A stretch of DNA of 64,000 nt from Lunularia cruciata (Eukaryota; Streptophyta; Marchantiopsida; Lunulariales; Lunulariaceae): contig OX419756.1 in assembly GCA_948567375.1 (NCBI GenBank), positions 6,825,001-6,889,000 of the forward strand, read 5' to 3'. Made by a program: the position numbers and the translations under genes. The notes beneath the pieces are model-generated. The model had not been told where the DNA came from. It did not search any database and saw nothing but the letters and a program-made list of their open reading frames with translations. Each line of letters starts with the position of its first letter. The stretch's first letter is position 1. Shown here in pieces: positions 57,748 to 64,000 of this stretch.

Positions 57748-58177
57748 AGGCATGCCTTGTGAGTGAGCAAATTAGTCCCGAAACACCTAAAGACTACATA
57801 GAGGTAGTCGGATTGTCATGATAAGCCTGCACGGAAGTTTGAACGACTTCATCGGTGTCCCACTGAGTGCTGAAGTAAGTGGACAAATGTCTGTGCTCGT
57901 CGTACCGAGTTTCTATTCTAAATCCTATGGGTGCCAAGGCAAACTCAGTTGCTTCCCGAAAGTGCAGCTCAGGAATGGTTTTTGTACACTGTGCAGGAAC
58001 GTAGCGGGCCCTTGGAGGAATAACAGTGGGGCAGAAAGCAGCAAAGTAGCGATCTTGACAGAAACCTAGAATGTGAAGATCGTGGTCGATGCAGATGCAG
58101 AATCGAAGCATCTAAAGTATGAAGTATAAGTAGGCGAGCGAATGGGATTATCACGACCGGCGCATTCCCGGTATCTT

Positions 58178-60882
58178 TTAGTTGATTACATAGACAAGAT
58201 CGTCGGGATTCACGATACAATCCTTTGATGGGTTGGTGAGCACGTAAGAGGTCGGGGCACCGAGGTTTCCCCGCACACGGTACAGACCAATGACCAACAT
58301 GTTCGTTTCGTGAAGAAAATACGTGAAGAGTTTTTTATAGGGTTTATTGGCGTATGCTGCTGGCACTCCTGTTTGCTCTAAAATCCGCTGGCGGTCTGGA
58401 CTCAGACCATCTTTCGTGTTGGCATACCCTCCCTGTATTAACTGCTCCACGACTGAAATCGTGTTCCGATTGTAGAAAGAGGAACGCCTGTTTGACAGAC
58501 ATGAAGAAATAACAAGGATCAGTATTCACCAAAGATTAGATGGCAGACCCGCGATATCATAAACTTTAGCTTTTGGACTGAACTGTCAGCTTGCCTACAT
58601 GTACGTATTCTAAATCTAACTCCTGAAGTTCAAGACTAATGTCTATTATGCTCCTAAAATTCATTGAACAAGGAAGCATACGAGCAAAACAAGCTGTTTC
58701 AGAGTACGATATCTTCTGAAACAAGGGTCTCGATTGAACTAGCCATGTATTTCTGATTTAAAGGGATAGAAGAGGAACGAAGTGAGCTTTCTTGATGGGT
58801 TCCTGAGGGGCTTTGTTTAACACTGCATGTAAAAAAGGACCAGTAGCAGTGTAAATATTTCAGAAACAGGTAAGCAGAGAGGTTCACCCACACATTACCA
58901 GCTGGAGCCGCTACAGTTAGCTGTGTAGAGTTCAGACAGTTGATCAAGAATTATCTGTGCGGCTCAGACTAAGTAAAGGACTCTGAAATGTAAGTTTGTT
59001 ATTACCAACGGTAGATGTAACTTCTCGGTAGTTTCGGACTCTTTTACTTTTCTTTCTACATAATTATGTTAGGATGTAGGCTGTGACCTGCAGTTCAGTA
59101 AAGCCTCTTCAGAAACAAATAATCACAGTGGTCAACCATTGCATCCACTTTTCACCATGTATTACAGAAATATTTGTGTCGTACTTCCGAAGATCAAACA
59201 TGAAAAAGACGTCCTAAAGAGCTTAAGCTCAACTGAAATATTTAGTGGAGTTCATGTAGTATTACCAGTTAGCAGACTACGAAAAATCTGAAAAAATCAA
59301 GAGTGAAACCGATCAGCTCTAGCACATCTGAGAAACTAAAACTAAACTTGACTCACATGAGAAACCCCAGCATCGTTAAGGAGACGGCTTTTCCTTCCAT
59401 GTAAGGAGGTCCAAAGTGGATAAGTGCTTCTCTATTGCGCCTGAAGTCCACTTTCTCGAACTGTGAGAAAGAGATTCTGTAATGTGGTCGCAAGTAATGG
59501 AATGCATTAGCGTGCTGCATTTCCACGATAAGTTTCTCCACAACTTCATCTCCATATAATCGCTGCACATTGGCTGCAACTACAATGTTTTCTACATCGC
59601 TTGTGTAGGCTGCAGGGTTTCGATTCGCATATCTGTCATCCATAACTCCAGCTCCAGCGATATCGACAGATTCTCCTTGATCAGCCAGTATCACGACTTT
59701 TGCTGCAAGGGAAGGCTGGGTTTAGATGACAATAAAAAATGTGGACAGTAACAACACAGTGTATTACTACTGTCTATTATTAAATATGATATTCAAGTCT
59801 TCTGAGAAGTCCTGAAGGTAAAAGAAATACCAAACGCATAAGGCTATGGCAAACCTATGCTAGCTACTAATGATACCTGCTTGTAAAACGCCACCTCGCA
59901 TTAGGTCCAGCTCGTACTTCGGGAATCCTTTTAGGAAAAATACATCTTCGAACATGCCAACCGATCCCCATTGAATCACAGTCGGTTCTCCCGGGAAGAG
60001 AATGACAATTGGAGGATTGGAAAATTTCGGGTTCCGAAACTCCGCAAGGAAATAGAAAAGATTCGTAGGCCAACCCGATTGGCAACAGACAAGGATATGT
60101 GGTATATTAAATGCCACCATGCTTATCGTTCTGTCTTGCAGATTTTTCAAGATCACTTTTTCACTTCGTTGGAGAATACCAGGATATGGTGGTTCAGTCT
60201 TGCGAGTTGGAGGCCATGCGAGAAGTTCTGCAGCTACTTTTCCTAAAGACAAACCCTGTAAAAACTCAAACCCAGAACCAGTTCCCGGATTATTATTACT
60301 AAAATTTGAACCATCTCTTTCGCCTCTCTCAACCTGTGGGATATTTTTGGCGGCAGAGGAAATGTTCTCTCCGACAGCACTCGGACCAGCTCTCCAATTG
60401 GGGAACTCCTCGTCAGTGTATACCTCCTGTATTGCTGACCTGAACTGCGTTTCCAGTCCAAACTCACTATCTAGGTCATCGGGAAATACCCGAGAGCTCT
60501 GAACTCCAAAAGTAGCTTCTGTGCTCATTAGGGGACCTCGACCAAAGAAAGAACCTGACACGCTCCGGGTAACACGCTTTAGTAGTCCGACCGCTTCTGA
60601 ACTTGTTTCGCTGGGCTCTTCTCTCCATTGAAATAAGTTCCACAGCTTTTGAGTGACACCAGAAACCTCGACATCATCTTGCTCTGTCAAAGAAAACCTT
60701 GAGATAGCAAACGCCGTATATAGCTCACTTGTGATAACAAGTCCAACATCGCCAGGCCTAATAAGCTGACCTTTTGGGAACAATAAGACTTTGCGGCTTC
60801 TTGCCCTATTTAATCGTGAGGTTACTGAAGTATCAAGAGCAAAAAGGGTACTGTTGAAAATGTCAAATATCATATCTGCAGC
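58178..60882 (-). CDS. BK/Slo-type calcium-activated potassium channel, C-terminal three exons
   Basis: Exons 60882-59877, 59702-59357 and 58487-58178 (stop) on the minus strand, about 553 aa. Junctions fit: acceptor TGTGCAG before GCTGCA; donor GTATCA, acceptor TTGCAG (phase 1); donor GTGAGT, acceptor AAACAG (phase 2). The protein matches the cytoplasmic gating ring: AADMIFDIFNSTLFAL and LIRPGDVGLVI (BK EAVDMCFNKLGLLL ... KPGMKGFII), the second RCK domain (PHILVCCQSGWPTNLF, VGMFEDVFFLKGFPKYELDLMRGGV), ILADQGES, and the tail NMLVIGLYRVRG ... SYVLTNPSKDCIVNPDDLVYV (BK NMLCFGIYRLRD ... [20 protein letters not shown]). The pore and first RCK domain should lie further upstream, beyond the copia element. 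An acidic or Ser-rich 110-residue insert (about residues 75-190) separates the blocks. Such channels are missing from flowering plants as far as I know. Intact over the visible exons. Confidence 0.85.
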
Positions 60883-61372
60883 CTGCACAGACTACTATTA
60901 TATCAGTGAATAATTTGTGACTAGGACTTTCAACTTGACTGGTACTCTACTGCATCAGGAATCCATTTCTAACAGTTAAAAGTAGTTTAGTCTTTGACAA
61001 TGTTACAGATAAATCAATTAGGGGCAATACATGGAAACAGAGCACCGAATAGGCTAGATATCAAGGTCACATGCGTCTGATCTAACAGAACGTGCTCTCA
61101 AAAGTGCTCAAGGATCTGCGTTAAAACATGGTCAATCCTTGTTGTCGGTCACACGACTGTTGAGCTGTTCACACAGTTCTTCAGCTCATATTGTAGACCA
61201 AACAGTTGACGACACAATACCGAGAATACATTTATTCACTTACCTTGTCACGTGTAGGCTAGATAAGCAACTAGAAGGTGAAGGATACAATTATGATGGC
61301 AATTAGAAGCTTATTACGTGGTCAAAGTTTCTTCATATCGAGGAGTTCTAATATTTGAAGTGAAGTCAATGG
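60883..61372 (-). other. Intron or upstream region of the channel gene
   Basis: A consensus donor GTAAGT occurs on the minus strand at 61243-61238 (after CAAG), but the sequence before it has an in-frame stop, so no coding exon can be called. Confidence 0.4.
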
Positions 61373-61873
61373 TGTTAGAGTCCTGAGTACAATATATAAG
61401 TTAATTAATCTATAGTTTAGTGACTTCTCTAGTTCCTTTTTAGGGTTTTTTTGTGTTTCCTCTAGAGTTCTGTTAGATACATGATTCTGCTAGATACATG
61501 ATTAAGGCAAAGTGAGAGCACAGCCCTAATTAGGGTTTTGCAAAGCAACCTCTTGGGGCTTGCTTAAGTGTATAAATGAATGCTCTCACTCATGTTTAGT
61601 TAAATTCTTTTACAAGGGTGATTCCCAATACCAACCCATAGCATTCTGTGAAGTCCTGAGCTGCTTTACATCACCTCAGGTGTGTTCTATGTTGTTTCTT
61701 AGTTGGGTGTTGTTACTGCTGCGTGAGTGAACTTGCTTGTTGTCTTTGAACTCTGATACATTGAGAGAGGTCTAGTATTGTAGTAGTGATGTCTGATACA
61801 TCAGATATTAGAGAGACCAATAAACCTTCTTCTTCAAAGAGAGGAACAGAGGTTCTCATCAAGTTATTGGCCC

Positions 61874-62637
61874 ATGGCCACCATTGGGGTTGATAGGAGA
61901 ACTCAGAGAGATAGAGAAACTGTGAAACATTAACTACAGAGCCTGGGCTTCGTATGTGAAGTGTATCTTAGACAGTTCTGATTGTTTAGAATTGGCATTA
62001 GAAACTCATGATAAAGATGAACTAGAGGCCAACAAGGATGAGAGAGTCAAGCACTCTACTACTAAGAGGTTTCTCCTAAGGGCTATGCAAGAGCCGATCA
62101 GAACCTAGTAGACAATTATGCTTGGAGTTGGGAGATTTGGCAGAAACTCAAGACTTATTACTCTGTTGAGAAGCTGGAGACTTCCCATTCAGTCTGGTCT
62201 ACAATGTGGAAATTGAAGTTGCAAGATGGTGATGATTTCACCTTGCATCTGTCAAAGTTGCAGAAAATCTTCAAGAGTATCAAGGATATGGGGTTGTACT
62301 TACAGATAAGTATGAGATCAACCATCTCTTAGAGAGTCTTCTTCCAAGCTATGACCCTGTCTTAGTAGCTCTGAAAGTTTTACCTGTTGAAGTTGTCACA
62401 TGGGATTATGTGATAAACATATTGCTGGTGTTTAGCAAAGATAGAGATGAGAAAGAGATGAAGTTAAATGAGCTGGGAGATGCTTCTCTGTGCAGTGCCT
62501 CTTCTCGGTCAAGAAGAGTGCCAGATAGAAGAGTGAGTAAATCTGGTAAACGAGTTAATAGTGTTGATGACAGGACCGGTTATTTCTGTCATGATAAAGG
62601 TCATGTTGCACCTATAGGTCCCAAGAGAGGAGAATGA
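61874..62637 (+). pseudogene. Copia gag, decayed
   Basis: The start ATG at 61874 gives MATIGVDRRTQRDR; a frameshift follows before NYRAWASYVKCIL, then EIWQKLKTYYSVEKLETSHSVW, the LQDGDDFTLHLSKL block and, after another shift, LLESLLPSYDPVLVAL, all typical of copia gag. The zinc knuckle at about 62578-62625 has lost two ligands (GYFCHDKGHVAPIGP; Cys expected at the Gly positions). Not functional. Confidence 0.8.
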
Positions 62638-62789
62638 GAGAATGCGAGCTGAAGAAGGTAGGTAAGGGACCTCAACCAGTAAAAGGTCAAAAATTTGGGA
62701 GTTCAGCTGACAACACAAAGGAGTGCAATGAGATAGAAAGCAATGAGGAGGGGTTCTCAGCAGAATAGCTAGATTGTGGAATGTTGGCA

Positions 62790-64000
62790 GAATCACAGTT
62801 GTCCACGAACGGTTCTGGATGGTTCTTGGATTTTGGAGCCACCTCTCATATTTGTTACCAGAAGGAGCTGTTCTCAACTCTTCAACCTCTGAAGATTCCC
62901 AAGAGTGTGCGTTGTGGACTTGGGATTCTGAATCCAGTGTGAGGAACTGGCAAAGTTCCTATTGCCTTCATATGAAGATCTAATACAAGTTCTTGTAAGA
63001 GCTATTTGGAAGATGTGCTCTATGTTCCAGATTACACCAAGAACTTGATTTCAGTACATTGCCTCATGGAGCATGGACTGGATGTTCTGTTTGAGAGCAA
63101 CAGAAATCAATGCACTTTGAAGAAAGGAGAGCTGTTCCTTGGGTATGGTACTGCCAAAGGGAAGCCGTTCAAGTTGATGGAAGCTGATTGTTCTGATTCT
63201 GTATTGGTAGCAGAAAACAGAAATGATATCCATCTCTGGCATTTAAGGTTAGGGCACTTGTCGGAGCAAAACCTACATGCTTTAGAGAAGGTAGTGGAGG
63301 GGTTGAAACTAGATTCCAAAGGAAAACTCAAATTCTGCATTGGGTGTGCAGAAGGTAAGGCACACGAGGCTCCTATCCCCAAGAAATCTTCATCTAGAGC
63401 TTCTGGTCCTCTAGATGTCATCCATTTTGATGTATAGTGACTAAGAAGTCATTGAGTGGAGCAGCCTACTATATTTCCTTTGTGGATGATTACAATAGAA
63501 AGAGCTTTATCTATCTCATGAAAAGCAAGGATGAAGTGCTGTGAAAATTCCAAAAGTTTGTAGCCATGGCTGAGTTGCAGGCTAGGAGAAAAGTCAAGAG
63601 ATTGAGAACATATGGAGGCAGAGAGTACAGGCATGAAGAATTCCTCTCTTTTCAGTCCGAGAAAGGAATTCTCCTTGACTGTACTGCCAGAGACAGTACA
63701 GAAATGCTGAATAAGACATTGGTGGACACAGCATTGGCAATGCTCCAACATGCCAAGCTGTAGAGAAAGTTTTGGGGTGCTGCAATTAGCACTGCAAACT
63801 TTCTTAGAAATATCAGTGGTACCACAACATTGCAAGGAAGAACTCATGAAGAATGCTGGAGTGGTAAGGCACCTAATCTTTCAGCTTTGAAAGTTTTTTA
63901 ATGTCCTGCCTATGTTCATATCCCCTAGGAGCAGAGGAGGAAGTTCACAAAGCAGGCTGAGAGAATGCCTTTTGTAGGATATGAAGAGGGACTAAAAGGA
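62790..64000 (+). pseudogene. Copia protease, pre-integrase and integrase, decayed
   Basis: Protease block FLDFGATSHICYQKEL (usual DSGA changed to DFGA) near 62825-62870, then VLYVPDYTKNLISVHCLMEHG and the pre-integrase zinc region LWHLRLGHLSEQNL ... CIGCAEGK in one frame (63006-63437). Integrase follows (FVDDYNRKSFIYLMKSKDE, RLRTYGGREY, MLQHAKL ... FWGAAI, HIP and FVGYEEG) with four or more stops. Continues beyond 64000. Confidence 0.85.

Larger units (their letters stand above)
56161..58177. other. Spacer with degenerate duplications, downstream of the channel gene
   Basis: No convincing coding region. It contains a pair of roughly 54-bp direct repeats (56799-56852 and 56903-56955), a hairpin (56738-56779) and a 75-bp tandem duplication (57598-57747) with a diverged third copy (about 57826-57920). 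It may contain the 3' UTR of the channel gene. Confidence 0.5.
61373..64000 (+). mobile_element. Ty1/copia element, decayed, running off the right edge
   Basis: It starts TGTTAGAG at 61373, a common copia LTR beginning, with a TATA box (TATAAAT near 61570). The LTR end is uncertain, between about 61700 and 61870. Gag, protease, pre-integrase and integrase follow in copia order. The other LTR lies outside the window. Confidence 0.75.

Noticed and set aside
59971-60502. Plus-strand ORFs (63-127 codons) across the large channel exon
   Set aside because: Antisense to an exon with clear BK-type similarity and consistent splice phases.

Overview
The window is eukaryotic nuclear DNA from a repeat-rich, plant-lineage genome. 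Three things point to an early-diverging streptophyte (charophyte alga, bryophyte or similar) rather than a flowering plant: chromoviruses with a plant-type initiator-tRNA-Met primer site, a Ty3/gypsy element carrying a DNMT3-like cytosine methyltransferase (a type I recall being reported from charophytes and dinoflagellates), and a spliced BK/Slo-type potassium channel gene. The species is not identified. No rRNA genes, tRNA genes or CRISPR arrays were seen.

Positions 1-54846 are one nest of LTR retrotransposons up to six layers deep, resolved from LTR ends and target-site duplications. Outermost is family II copy d (1-1564 and 53551-54846, continuing left of the window). In its gag lies family II copy c (1565-53550). 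In copy c's 3' LTR lies the family III element (1836-47493). In family III's methyltransferase region lie two neighbours only 7 bp apart: family II copy a (6344-19745, with family I copy A at 10728-18524 in its gag) and family I copy C (19758-41429). Copy C's 5' LTR was hit by family II copy b (20058-33505), whose primer-binding site was hit by family I copy B (25268-33069). Solo LTRs sit at 38716-39138 (family II), 44980-45658 and 48996-49674 (both family I).

Family I is 7.8 kb, has 679-bp LTRs and makes 4-bp target duplications. It encodes an intact 1606-1608 aa Gag-Pol plus a separate upstream zinc-knuckle ORF. Copies A and B look intact and recent; C is dead. Family II is a chromovirus (PR-RT-RH-IN-chromodomain, tRNA-iMet PBS, 5-bp duplications) whose roughly 420-bp LTR has an array of perfect heat-shock elements directly upstream of its TATA box; all coding copies are broken. 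Family III is an older element with order gag, two zinc knuckles, PR, DNMT3-like methyltransferase, RT, RH, IN and a C-terminal PHD-like finger; all its reading frames are broken.

Positions 54847-58177 are an AT-rich and then repeat-scarred spacer. Positions 58178-60882 (minus) hold the last three exons of the BK/Slo-type channel gene, the only host gene seen. A decayed Ty1/copia element (about 61373 to the window end, plus) lies just upstream of it.
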